A DNA stretch of 40,219 nucleotides from an uncultured Clostridia bacterium (GCA_947581635.1 CANPVE010000018.1:1-40219); one strand, 5' to 3'. Counted from the first letter of the stretch, positions 1 to 6,898 are shown. Program-made: numbers and translations. The notes: generated by a model from the letters alone, not told the origin.

Positions 1-320
1 GGATTTAACCTTGTGAATATCGACTATGCATTAGTACCCGAATACCACTTTCCGACTCCGGTTATACAAGCTAATGAAGCTGTCCTGTTTCTAATGGATC
101 ATGCGGAAGAATACCATCTGAATATGGAGCAAATTGTTATCATGGGTTCTTCCGCAGGTGCGATTATCACAAGTCAGATTGGAAGTTGGAATAAATCCGG
201 CTTTGAAGTCGGAACAGGTGAAAGCTTTAGTCATTGACGATGCACCTTTGGATTATGATAAATTTTCACTTGGAACAAAGATTTTGATTGGAAATTATGT
301 AAAAGGTTCTATTTTCCTGA
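1..320 (+). pseudogene. alpha/beta hydrolase remnant, frameshifted and truncated at both ends
   Basis: The first reading frame from base 1 gives a typical HSL/BD-FAE-like alpha/beta hydrolase segment: an NIDYALVPEYHFP stretch, then the nucleophile elbow GSSAG (GxSxG) around bases 145-160. After about base 180-195 the homologous sequence continues in the next frame (INPALKSEQVKALVIDDAP), so there is one frameshift. The 5' part lies outside the window and the 3' part, including the catalytic His, is missing because the sequence runs into a tRNA-Thr fragment at 321. It probably lies at the right end of an element integrated in that tRNA gene. Non-functional as it stands; the family call is fairly safe, the substrate unknown. 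Confidence 0.7.
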
Positions 321-362
321 GTAAGGAAGAGGTCACCAGTTCGAATCTGGTTAACAGCTCCA
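321..362 (+). tRNA. 3' half of a tRNA-Thr gene (attachment-site scar)
   Basis: The sequence reads as the end of a Firmicutes tRNA-Thr(GGT): the last bases of the anticodon loop and the 3' anticodon-stem strand GGAAG, variable loop AGGTC, a T-arm with stem ACCAG/CTGGT around loop TTCGAAT, acceptor strand TAACAGC, discriminator T and an encoded CCA. The matching 5' acceptor strand GCTGTTA and a D-arm are absent upstream, where hydrolase coding sequence is found instead. The base before the would-be anticodon is G rather than U, so the homology starts in the anticodon loop, a usual crossover site for tyrosine integrases. This is a displaced tRNA 3' end, not a working tRNA. Confidence 0.8.
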
Positions 363-370
363 TGAAACTA

Positions 371-410
371 CCCCGAAATGCCTACAATACGGTGTTTCGG
401 GGATTTTTGT
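371..410 (+). terminator. Rho-independent terminator of the original tRNA-Thr
   Basis: Stem CCCCGAAA (371-378) pairs with TTTCGGGG (395-402) and is followed by ATTTTTG. It lies 8 bases after the tRNA CCA, as expected for the native terminator, which suggests that sequence to the right of 321 is the original chromosome. Confidence 0.8.
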
Positions 411-450
411 TGTTATGAACAAATTTTAAAATGAATGTAAATGAAGGTAC

Positions 451-497
451 TTTTGGTTTAATTTTTGGTTTAATTTATTTATATCCCGTTGGCGGGA
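451..497. repeat. tandem 12-bp repeat and small hairpin
   Basis: TTTTGGTTTAAT occurs twice head to tail (451-462, 463-474). Just after it ATCCCG TTGG CGGGAT (482-497) forms a short hairpin. The stretch 411-590 has no gene. It lies beside the tRNA scar and could be integrase-arm or recombination sequence, but nothing proves this. Confidence 0.4.
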
Positions 498-538
498 TTT
501 ATAGTCTCAGTTAGAGTAGTCGTTAGGCACATATAATA

Positions 539-585
539 AAAATAGCTCATCTTAGGAAGATTTCCTCAGATGAGCTATTTTTGTT
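539..585 (-). terminator. terminator of the seven-gene cassette
   Basis: A long perfect stem AATAGCTCATCT ... AGATGAGCTATT with T-runs on both sides. It ends the minus-strand cassette whose last gene stops at 591 and can also work in the opposite direction. Confidence 0.8.
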
Positions 586-590
586 GAACA

Positions 591-908
591 TTATATCATA
601 TCAAGTTCCTGCAATGCGAAATTGTATAATTTCTCATTTACGACTTTCAAAGTTGACATAAGTCTGTCTATGACCGACCATACCTTTTCGGGATTTTTTC
701 CTTGAACCGACATCAAAAATTCGCTGTCACCATAATCACCGATAATCGTTTCTTCGGCAACTACAGACTTTTCTTTCTGTTCTGGGCCGCCGTAAAGCTC
801 ATTCTTGACTATGTAAAAATCAGCAAGCCTTTTTACTGTTTCATATGTCGGATTGCTAAACGTTTCAAGGCTGTCTATAGCCTCATACAGCTCTTTTTCA
901 CTTATCAC
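591..908 (-). CDS. small helical protein of unknown function (cassette gene 7)
   Basis: 105 residues with a GTG start at 908, preceded by an AGAGGGGG ribosome binding site about 12 bases away. Mostly acidic and helical; two helical blocks (about residues 4-40 and 75-103) are separated by a loop with KEKSVVAEETIIGDYGDSE. No signal peptide, no Cys, no known motif that I recognise. It is the last gene of a tight minus-strand cassette, 26 bases after the preceding gene, and a terminator follows at once. Function unknown; the conserved spacing suggests it works with its neighbours. Confidence 0.75.
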   Translation of the reverse strand: MISEKELYEAIDSLETFSNPTYETVKRLADFYIVKNELYGGPEQKEKSVVAEETIIGDYGDSEFLMSVQGKNPEKVWSVIDRLMSTLKVVNEKLYNFALQELDMI

Positions 909-934
909 AGGGCTTTATCCCCCTCTTTTGAGGA

Positions 935-1372
935 TCAGGCCTCATCAAGCTGATTTATAATGCGGTGTATAGCATTCCTGATCTTTTCATTCGGTGCATC
1001 GTCAAGTATTTCATGAAGTTTTTCTGCTATGTTTTCCTTAGCTTCATCCATGCTGTATCTGCCCATGCGGTTTTCGCGGCTATAACCACGTCTTTCACTG
1101 TAGCCATCACTTGCATATCTCCCCATGCTGTCGCGGCGTGCATTTCTGCCACGGCCTCTTGCATAGCTGTTATCACCGTTGTAGCTGTTCATTGAATAGC
1201 CGTCCTCTGAATAGCTTTCTTCCATTGCCATGATAGTATCAATAGACTTTATGGAATGCGTGAGCTTGTCCACAGTATCAAGACTTCCTGCCGAAAGTTC
1301 TCCCTTTTTGGTGATCTCATCAAGTTCATCACACAGCATTTCACGAAGCTGCTTCATAGTCATCTTTCCCAT
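935..1372 (-). CDS. Arg/Gly/Tyr/Ser-rich protein with helical ends (cassette gene 6)
   Basis: 145 residues, start chosen at the ATG at 1372 because GAGGAAAGGGG lies 8-10 bases upstream; the ATG at 1393 has no such site. Residues 1-50 are helical (MTMKQLREMLCDELDEITKK), residues about 52-105 are a low-complexity stretch rich in Tyr, Ser, Gly and Arg with a repeated MGRY motif (SMGRY, RMGRYS), and the last 40 residues are again helical (MDEAKENIAEKLHEILDDA). The overall plan, two helical modules joined by an RGY linker, fits a structural or assembly protein. No enzyme motif. I recall similar proteins beside phage-like genes in Clostridia, but cannot check this here. Confidence 0.75.
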   Translation of the reverse strand: MGKMTMKQLREMLCDELDEITKKGELSAGSLDTVDKLTHSIKSIDTIMAMEESYSEDGYSMNSYNGDNSYARGRGRNARRDSMGRYASDGYSERRGYSRENRMGRYSMDEAKENIAEKLHEILDDAPNEKIRNAIHRIINQLDEA

Positions 1373-1389
1373 TATGATTTCCCCTTTCC

Positions 1390-1818
1390 TCAAGATATTC
1401 TCTCGATTATGATATTTGCATTCTGTACGTCCACTGCCTGAGTGCCGTTATTTTCGACTGCAACGGAAACACAGCAGCCCTTTGGCACTGATACATATAC
1501 AGAGGTAAAAACATTGTTGAATTCTGCTAAAGCTCCGGGTGTTTCGATCATAGTCGCACTTGCAAGCGGTTCACCCTCGATAGCTATTGCAAGCGATACA
1601 GGAGTTCCCGCTGCACCACCCGTTGGTATTGCGATGTTTCCACCGAAACTTACCTTATACCGTGCAAAACACTGATTACAAGCCCCTCTGAGAGTAAAAA
1701 CGCCGCTGCCCTGTCTGTGCAGGACTATCCCTTTATTGCAGGGATAGGGAGATTCAGAGAAGTTGACATTACCTCCGACAAGTACGTTCTGGAGCGCAGC
1801 GTTAATATATTCAGCCAT
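1390..1818 (-). CDS. predicted jelly-roll (BclA-C/TNF-like) surface or virion protein (cassette gene 5)
   Basis: 142 residues from the ATG at 1818 (GAAAGGAATGATAAA upstream). The protein alternates short hydrophobic beta-strands and turns: FTLRGACNQCFARYKVSF, NIAIPTGG, VSLAIAIEGEPL, SVYVSVPKGCCVSVAVENN, VQNANIIIERIS. The RGSGVFTLRG / CFARYKVSF pattern and the PKGCC strand recall the C-terminal globular domains of BclA-like exosporium proteins and C1q/TNF-like folds, which trimerise. There is no signal peptide and no collagen-like repeat. Four Cys occur in CNQC and CC pairs plus one near the N-terminus. Likely a structural, ligand-binding or adhesion unit; fold assignment is inference from pattern only. 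Confidence 0.65.
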   Translation of the reverse strand: MAEYINAALQNVLVGGNVNFSESPYPCNKGIVLHRQGSGVFTLRGACNQCFARYKVSFGGNIAIPTGGAAGTPVSLAIAIEGEPLASATMIETPGALAEFNNVFTSVYVSVPKGCCVSVAVENNGTQAVDVQNANIIIERIS

Positions 1819-1943
1819 TTTATCATTCCTTTCATAAAAACGGCAGGATATAGAAATACCCTGCCGCCACAAGTTTACATTATCAGCAAGGAGCTGAACA
1901 TTTTCGTAAGGTCACGAAAAAGATGTATTATAGTAATTGTTAA

Positions 1944-2819
1944 TTATGCAACGCCACAGCCGCAGCCTGTATTACAGCCACATCCGCCGTTTGCAAGTCC
2001 TACACCATAGGAAGCAGTGTAAGGATTGCAGGTTATGTAAGCGGGCACAGGGCATGGCTTAAGCTGATTTACAAGGTACTGATTCTGAGCAGACTGTGAA
2101 GCCGCAAGCTGAGCCGAGAAAAGCTGCTGATTGAGTGCAGTGATCTGTGCATTCTTTGCTTCGATCTCCTGAGAAGTAAGCTTATCAAGAATAGCTCTTG
2201 CATTTGCATTCTGATTGTCAATCAGATCTCTTGTTGAGTTCTGGATAGTGTTTCTTGTATCGCAGGACTGAGTGGCAAGATTGTAATTTACTCCCTGAAC
2301 GGCGTTTTCTATAGCGTTTGTCTGCTGAGAAATGTTGTAATTTACTCCCTGAATAGCTGTCTGTGTCTTGCAGCAGCAGTCAGCCGCCTGAGCCGCAAGG
2401 GCGTTCTGGCCTTGAAGCATTGCAACATTTGTAGCATTAAATCCACCCTGTACAGTGCTTTCAAGCCCGTTAATCATGCGTGCGGTGTCGTACTGCTGAT
2501 TGCATATAGTGGAATTAAGATTGCTGAATCCGAGATTTACTGCATCGTTCGCATTCTGTACCTCTCTTTTGACCTCCTGGAAATTCATATCCATACAGAG
2601 ATCGCCGCGAGTTAAAGCTCCCTGCCCGGCAGGGCTGTTGATTCCACCGCCGTTTCCACCGAAGCCGCCACCGAAGCCGCCCCAGCCCCACGCAAAAATA
2701 AAGAAAAGTATGATCCACCATGCGCCGTTACCGCAGAAGCCGTCATTACAGTTATTGCCGTTGTTTCCGGTTGCCGCCGCAATATCGGAAAGGCTGTAGC
2801 CTTCTGTTGTAATTGCCAT
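1944..2819 (-). CDS. Gly-rich, helical-repeat protein with Cys-rich C-terminus (cassette gene 4)
   Basis: 291 residues, ATG at 2819 with AAAGGAG nine bases upstream. Residues 1-30 are Asn/Gly-rich with two Cys; residues about 33-48 form a very hydrophobic aromatic segment (WWIILFFIFAWGWGG) followed by GGFGGGFGGNGGG. From about 75 on the protein is a long amphipathic helix rich in Gln/Asn/Ala, with an internal duplication (IQGVNYNISQQTNAIENA / VQGVNYNLATQ) that is also visible in the DNA around 2282-2352. It contains CCCK and ends in GGCGCNTGCGCGVA. The layout suits a membrane-attached or self-assembling fibrous structural protein. No known enzymatic motif. Confidence 0.75.
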   Translation of the reverse strand: MAITTEGYSLSDIAAATGNNGNNCNDGFCGNGAWWIILFFIFAWGWGGFGGGFGGNGGGINSPAGQGALTRGDLCMDMNFQEVKREVQNANDAVNLGFSNLNSTICNQQYDTARMINGLESTVQGGFNATNVAMLQGQNALAAQAADCCCKTQTAIQGVNYNISQQTNAIENAVQGVNYNLATQSCDTRNTIQNSTRDLIDNQNANARAILDKLTSQEIEAKNAQITALNQQLFSAQLAASQSAQNQYLVNQLKPCPVPAYITCNPYTASYGVGLANGGCGCNTGCGCGVA

Positions 2820-2848
2820 ATTTATTCTCCTTTGCTAAAAATATATTC

Positions 2849-2868
2849 AAAAATGTGCGCACATTTTT
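2849..2868. repeat. perfect 20-bp palindrome in the cassette
   Basis: AAAAATGTGC GCACATTTTT is a perfect palindrome inside the 56-bp gap between cassette genes 3 and 4. On the minus strand it resembles a weak terminator or attenuator (T-run after a GC centre); it could also be an operator. Confidence 0.55.
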
Positions 2869-2875
2869 TGACTTG

Positions 2876-3073
2876 TTATTTCATCATTTTCTGAAATTCA
2901 GCTGCCGCCTGTTGTAATTGATTCAGCTGATTTTGCGATATCTGTCCATTGTTTACCATCTGCATTACTGTCTGCTTCGGGTCTCCCTGAAACGTCTGCC
3001 GGAATTGATTGAATTGGTTCAACATCTGTGAAAATCCATTGCCGCCGAGGGCCTTGAAAAGAGGATTAGCCAT
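2876..3073 (-). CDS. Gln/Met-rich 65-residue protein (cassette gene 3)
   Basis: 65 residues (MANPLFKALGGNGF...), start placed at the ATG at 3073 because AAAGGAG lies 9 bases upstream; longer in-frame starts lack a site. It overlaps the end of gene 2 by 8 bases, so the two are translationally coupled. The C-terminal half (VNNGQISQNQLNQLQQ) is a Gln-rich helix. No Cys, no signal. I associate this kind of short Gln/Met helical protein with phage or phage-derived structural regions of Clostridia, but this is memory, not a search. Confidence 0.7.
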   Translation of the reverse strand: MANPLFKALGGNGFSQMLNQFNQFRQTFQGDPKQTVMQMVNNGQISQNQLNQLQQAAAEFQKMMK

Positions 3074-3575
3074 TATCTTCATTCTCCTTTGCAATATTTT
3101 TTCTTGCCTTTGGTTCTGATTTGCTTGTAAGAGCGTCCACACGGGCCGATAATGCCGCCCATTCATCACGGGTAACATAATTACTTTCCGGATTCTGAAC
3201 GCTGTTTAAGGGTGTTTTTACAGCTCCTGTGCGTTCCGTATAATCAAGGACGCGCATAGACGGAATGCCGCTTGAATCGGCTGTTTTGATGTATAAAACA
3301 GGGTTTTCACTGTCCCATAAAATAACAGTGTTTCCGGGAGCAACTATATACGACTTTGCAGCTGCTTCACCCTGCACCCATATGATCTCATTGCTGTTAT
3401 TTGTCGCCTGTTGAGGGGGCTGAAAGTTATTCGCTCCCTGCATCGGCTGATTATTCATCGGCATTGCAGGCTGCTGAAACTGTGCCCCTCTGAGCTGTGC
3501 CAATTGGTCGGGAACAGGCGGATTATAATAGCCCTGTGCTGGATATCCGCCATAAGAATATCCGTTGTAATTCAT
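3066..3575 (-). CDS. Tyr/Gly/Pro-rich N-terminus plus beta domain and coiled coil (cassette gene 2)
   Basis: 169 residues. Residues 1-60 are low complexity, rich in Tyr, Gly, Pro, Gln and Asn (YNGYSYGGYPAQGYYNPP). Residues about 63-118 form a compact beta domain (IIWVQGEAAAKSYIVAPGN, VILWDSENPVLYIKTADSSG, MRVLDYTER). The tail has a predicted short coiled coil (RDEWAALSARVDALTS) and ends with Lys/Glu/Asn-rich sequence. The start overlaps the stop of gene 1 by 4 bases. The middle domain looks to me like a small protein common in Firmicutes phage structural regions; role unknown. Confidence 0.7.
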   Translation of the reverse strand: MNYNGYSYGGYPAQGYYNPPVPDQLAQLRGAQFQQPAMPMNNQPMQGANNFQPPQQATNNSNEIIWVQGEAAAKSYIVAPGNTVILWDSENPVLYIKTADSSGIPSMRVLDYTERTGAVKTPLNSVQNPESNYVTRDEWAALSARVDALTSKSEPKARKNIAKENEDNG

Positions 3576-3958
3576 TCAGATTGCCCCTTTCGTGTCCAGT
3601 AATACAGAGGGATTTCGCTGCCGCTGTCCCATGTGTCGTATATATCGCCGTCAACAACGCAGACAACATGGCTTGATAGCCCTAAAACAAATACGCCCTC
3701 CGGATTATCCCTGCAAAAATCCTCAACAGTGTATCTGTCTATATAATCGTCCGGTATCATTCGCCGGATAAAACCTTTATCCCTCAGATATGCGCCCCAT
3801 ACAACGTTTGCAGAGGGCATATCGCACATTCTCAGACCGTAAATGCAGATGTCAATATAAACACTTTCCCAGTCACTTTCAAGCGCCTTTGTCAATGCTC
3901 TGATAGTGCAATCACCGACATTTGCTTCTATCGGCGAGGGATTATAATACACGTACAT
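3572..3958 (-). CDS. papain-fold cysteine-protease-like protein (cassette gene 1)
   Basis: About 128 residues from the ATG at 3958 (AGGTGATGAAG upstream; in-frame GTG at 3967 and ATG at 3964 are alternatives). The order of candidate catalytic residues is that of papain-like and C39-like peptidases: Cys in VGDCTIRAL near the N-terminus at the head of a helix, His in GLSSHVVCVVDG, then Asp/Trp in YDTWDSG. Size is minimal for this fold. No signal peptide. It could be a maturation peptidase, a peptidoglycan amidase or an inactive relative. It is the first gene of the cassette, and IS sequence begins only about 20 bases upstream, so its native promoter or upstream genes were probably cut away. Confidence 0.65.
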   Translation of the reverse strand: MYVYYNPSPIEANVGDCTIRALTKALESDWESVYIDICIYGLRMCDMPSANVVWGAYLRDKGFIRRMIPDDYIDRYTVEDFCRDNPEGVFVLGLSSHVVCVVDGDIYDTWDSGSEIPLYYWTRKGQSE

Positions 3959-3986
3959 CTTCATCACCTGTATTAAATTTTATTAG

Positions 3987-4770
3987 AGCGTGTTCACATA
4001 AAAAGGGCATCAAAAATCATAGCGAGAGTAATGACAGATAGAAAGATGGTATCAAGTTTATCATAGCGAGTGAATACTTTTCTAAAGCGCTTTAGTCTGA
4101 GGAAGTATCGTTCTACTTCATTACGACGCTTGTATAATTCCTTATCATAGAGCCAAGGCTGTTTACGATTTTTCTTTGGAGGGACAACAACATTAAACCC
4201 CTGTTTCTCAGCTAAAGCACGGGTTTGATCATCTTCATAGGCCCTGTCCATAAGGAGATTATGATTATCTTCCGAGTATATTGTTTCTATAAGTTTCCTA
4301 CCTTCCGGCGCATCGTGGTGATTACCCGGTGAGAGGTGAAAAACAAAAGCATAACAGGCAGATGCACAGCACAAGTGCAGCTTTGTTGTCAGCCCACTTT
4401 TGAGTACCTGATACTCTGTTTTCCGCTTTATTTACGGGCACCTGCGGCATCAGGATGAACTTTAATGCTTGTGCTGTCGATACACAGTGTATCGGTACGA
4501 ATATCTATGATATTCATTTCCTGCATTTCTTCAAAAACTATTTGCATTGTTCCGTTTTTTGACCACCTGTTAAATTTCATATAAACGGTGTGCCACTTAC
4601 CAAACTTTTTCGGCAATGCCCTCCATTTGCAGCCATTTTCTATTATTTAAAGTAATGCACACAAAAATTGATAATTTGAATTTCGGATGGTTTCCTCGGT
4701 GTTGGCATTAAATGCTCTATTTTTCTGAATTGTTTTTTAGTCAGTTTCATAGCTTTATTATACTGTATTC
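3987..4770 (-). mobile_element. IS5-family insertion sequence, copy 1 (lacks one end)
   Basis: The terminal sequence AGCGTGTTCACATAAAAAGG starts at 3987 after TTAG (3983-3986). A transposase pseudogene fills it on the minus strand. Its other terminal repeat is missing: homology to copy 2 stops near 4770. The first 73 bases are identical to the copy at 40147. The DDE motifs and small size fit the IS5 family; the IS427-like subgroup is a guess. Confidence 0.8.
3994..4750 (-). pseudogene. IS5-family DDE transposase, broken into several frames
   Basis: Starts at ATG 4750 (MKLTKKQFRKIEHLMP...), typical of IS5-family N-termini. The frame then stops at TAA and the homologous part continues in another frame (IENGCKWRALPKKFGKWH, then LCIDSTSIKVHPDA with the first catalytic Asp). 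It breaks again near 4428 and continues (SGLTTKLHL, LSPGNHHDAPEGRKLI, LLMDRAYEDD with the second Asp, YKRRNEVERYFLRLKRFRK with the Glu). The first break is also present in copy 2, so it is either an old defect or a programmed shift; the second has no slippery run. As read here the gene cannot give a full transposase in one frame. Confidence 0.8.
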
Positions 4771-4847
4771 ATGCTGCTTACTAAAATGGTTGAGCATAAC
4801 TGCCTCGTTTTTCTTTAACACTGCCGAAGCTCGTCAAATCTCACGTA

Positions 4848-4892
4848 AAACAGCCACCCCCTCCCAAATATAATCAAGGAGGGGTGGTTTAT
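4848..4892 (-). terminator. terminator of the membrane-protein gene between the IS copies
   Basis: On the minus strand the stem CCACCCCTCC / GGAGGGGGTGG is followed by CTGTTTT, right after the stop of the gene at 4902. Confidence 0.75.
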
Positions 4893-4901
4893 AACATATA
4901 G

Positions 4902-5546
4902 TTAATTAAATGTTATGGTTTCACCATCTACATAACACTCATAATCACTGTCTATATCTTCTATCACACCATAATAAAAATCTATAACACCATCTATTGG
5001 TACGTCGAAATATTTAAATTTGGTATTTCTATTATCACTTACTTTTTCTACGTTATTATCTGCAAGATAAGTACTATCACAAATAATAAAACAATCATTC
5101 GAATTTGGGATATATAATTTTGTCAAACAAAGGGATTTAGACTTTACCTTAGATTCGGAGAACACATAATCACGATCTGCCGTATAAACATTTATTTTCC
5201 ACTTTTCTCCTTTTTTATTTAAAATATAAAACATTATCCCCTGACTATCATCATCATCAAGTTCAGCTACAATCAAAGCATAATCATCATACTCATCAAC
5301 CATTAAAATATCCATGTTAGAGTTATAATGGAAAGCTTCTTCAGGTGTGTCAAATCCCAAAAAAAGATTTTCAACAGGCATAAAAGTTAATATAATATAA
5401 ATAAAGAACCAAACCAAGAATGATAACGCAAAAGTTGGTACTATGTTGAGTTTCCCCCTAATAAGCTTTATAAATAAAATAACAACTAATATAATCGACA
5501 AAACAAATCTGATACCATAGTACATCGTTGTAAGATCATATATCAT
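4902..5546 (-). CDS. two-TM membrane protein of unknown function, carried between IS copies
   Basis: 214 residues from the ATG at 5546; AAGGAG lies 11 bases upstream, while an in-frame GTG at 5558 overlaps that site and is rejected. Two hydrophobic segments (FVLSIILVVILFIKLI and FALSFLVWFFIYIILTFMP) at the N-terminus are followed by a soluble, Asp-rich domain of about 145 residues (DEYDDYALIVAELDDDD...). The topology suggests an outside or cytoplasmic sensor-like domain anchored by a hairpin. The gene is visibly more AT-rich than its neighbours. I do not recognise the family. It sits alone between two same-direction IS copies and has its own terminator, so it is probably acquired cargo. Confidence 0.7.
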   Translation of the reverse strand: MIYDLTTMYYGIRFVLSIILVVILFIKLIRGKLNIVPTFALSFLVWFFIYIILTFMPVENLFLGFDTPEEAFHYNSNMDILMVDEYDDYALIVAELDDDDSQGIMFYILNKKGEKWKINVYTADRDYVFSESKVKSKSLCLTKLYIPNSNDCFIICDSTYLADNNVEKVSDNRNTKFKYFDVPIDGVIDFYYGVIEDIDSDYECYVDGETITFN

Positions 5547-5639
5547 AAAATAAAACACTCCTTTTAATATAAATATAATATCAATGTCATTTACATCACA
5601 TGCTAAACTAATACTGGAGCTAATTCAAGAATTGATTTT

Positions 5640-5988
5640 ATGAACTTTAATGCTTGTGATGTCGATACACAGTGTATTGGTACGAATATCTATGATATTC
5701 ATTTCCTGCATTTCTTCAAAAACTTTTTGTATGGTTCCGTTTTTTGATCACCTGTTAAATTTCATATAAATGGTGTGCCACTTCCCAAACTTTTTCGGCA
5801 ATGCCCTCCATTTGCAGCCATTTTCTATTATTTAAAGTAATGCACACAAAAATTGATAATTTGAATTTCGGGTGGTTTCCTCGGTATTGGCATTAAATGC
5901 TCTATTTTTCTGAATTGTTTTTTAGTTAGTTTCATGATTTTATTATACTGTATTCTCATATGCTTGTAAACCTTTATGTGAACACACT
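5640..5988 (-). mobile_element. IS5-family insertion sequence, copy 2 (5' half only)
   Basis: This segment repeats 4455-4770 of copy 1 with scattered differences, including the same TAA break and an extra TGA in KFNR-TGA-SKNG. It keeps the terminal repeat TTATGTGAACACACT ending at 5988, directly followed by CTAG (5989-5992). The 3' half of the transposase is missing. With copy 1 it makes a unit 3987-5988 with one intact outer end from each copy. Confidence 0.8.
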
Positions 5989-6879
5989 CTAGTTAGTTCC
6001 GTATTCCGCAAAGCTTCTTCGGATTTGCGATAGAAACCGTTCCGCTATCGGCGTAAAGGTCTGATATTTGTTCCAGATGAGAAACAGTTTCGTCTCCAGC
6101 CTCGGAGAAAGCGGTCTGAATACAAGTCCATTCTCTGGAAAGGTATTGACCAAACGGTCAAAGGTCAGCTGATAGCCCAGACCTTCTTTAACAAACACTG
6201 ACGCATTGTAAGCAAGGCGAAAGGAGCCTTCCAGATGAAGTTCATGTAGACGTTCGCCGCACCATCTACTGAGGTCATTTTTCCATCCCTGCTCTGAAGC
6301 GAACAAAGGAAGTCCGATGAGATCGTCGATGCATACGGACTCTTTTTTTTCAAGCGGTGCACCTTTCGGCATAACAACGCCCCAGATATCAGATTCGGGG
6401 AATGAAATATACTCGTATTTACCAGCGTCGGGGGTATCACACAAAACGGCAAAATCCAAAAGTCCCTTATCCAGTTTTTCGGTGACCTGCTCCGTATCGC
6501 CGCTCGTAATATGATAGTTCAGCCCCGGAAAGGCGCTTTTCATCTTTCGTATTTCCCTTGCAAGATAACGAATCTGATAAGATTCGGCAAGTCCCAAAAA
6601 CAGCTCGCCGCCGGTAATGTCATCCAGCGAAAAGAATTCCTTTTCTATTTTATCCGCCATGGTGATCAAATCTTCTGCCCTATCACGAAGAAGTTGTCCT
6701 TCTTGGGTCAGTTCAATGCTGAAACTGTGCCGAGTGAACAGTTTCTTCCCCAGTTCATCTTCCAATGCCCGCAGCGTCTTGGAAAGCGTAGGCTGCGTAA
6801 CATGCAGAATATCCGCCGCTCTCGTCATATTTTCCTCCCTCGCAATGGCAAGAAAGTACCGCAAAGTACGAAGTTCCAC
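5989..6879 (-). CDS. LysR-family transcriptional regulator
   Basis: 296 residues from a GTG at 6879, with GGGAGG eight bases upstream; longer starts would run through the promoter. Residues 1-60 are the winged helix-turn-helix (ELRTLRYFLAIAREENMTRAADILHVTQPTLSKTLRALEDELG), and the rest is a LysR substrate-binding domain with ligand pocket segments (LFLGLAESYQIRYLA, DFAVLCDTPDA). It is divergent from the operon at 7009-10375 and very probably controls it. Its stop codon TAG lies within the CTAG at which IS copy 2 ends, so the protein end is intact. Ligand unknown; neighbours suggest redox or electrophile stress. Confidence 0.93.
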   Translation of the reverse strand: MELRTLRYFLAIAREENMTRAADILHVTQPTLSKTLRALEDELGKKLFTRHSFSIELTQEGQLLRDRAEDLITMADKIEKEFFSLDDITGGELFLGLAESYQIRYLAREIRKMKSAFPGLNYHITSGDTEQVTEKLDKGLLDFAVLCDTPDAGKYEYISFPESDIWGVVMPKGAPLEKKESVCIDDLIGLPLFASEQGWKNDLSRWCGERLHELHLEGSFRLAYNASVFVKEGLGYQLTFDRLVNTFPENGLVFRPLSPRLETKLFLIWNKYQTFTPIAERFLSQIRRSFAEYGTN

Positions 6880-6898
6880 AACTATCACCTCCCGCTCT

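Noticed and set aside
260..362. Complete tRNA at the left end
   Set aside because: Anticodon-stem and T-arm fit, but no D-arm or GCTGTTA acceptor strand precedes them, and position 33 would be G.
3983..5992. Matching target duplication around the IS unit
   Set aside because: The flanks are TTAG on the left and CTAG on the right, so a clean duplication is not shown; the unit may result from recombination between two insertions.
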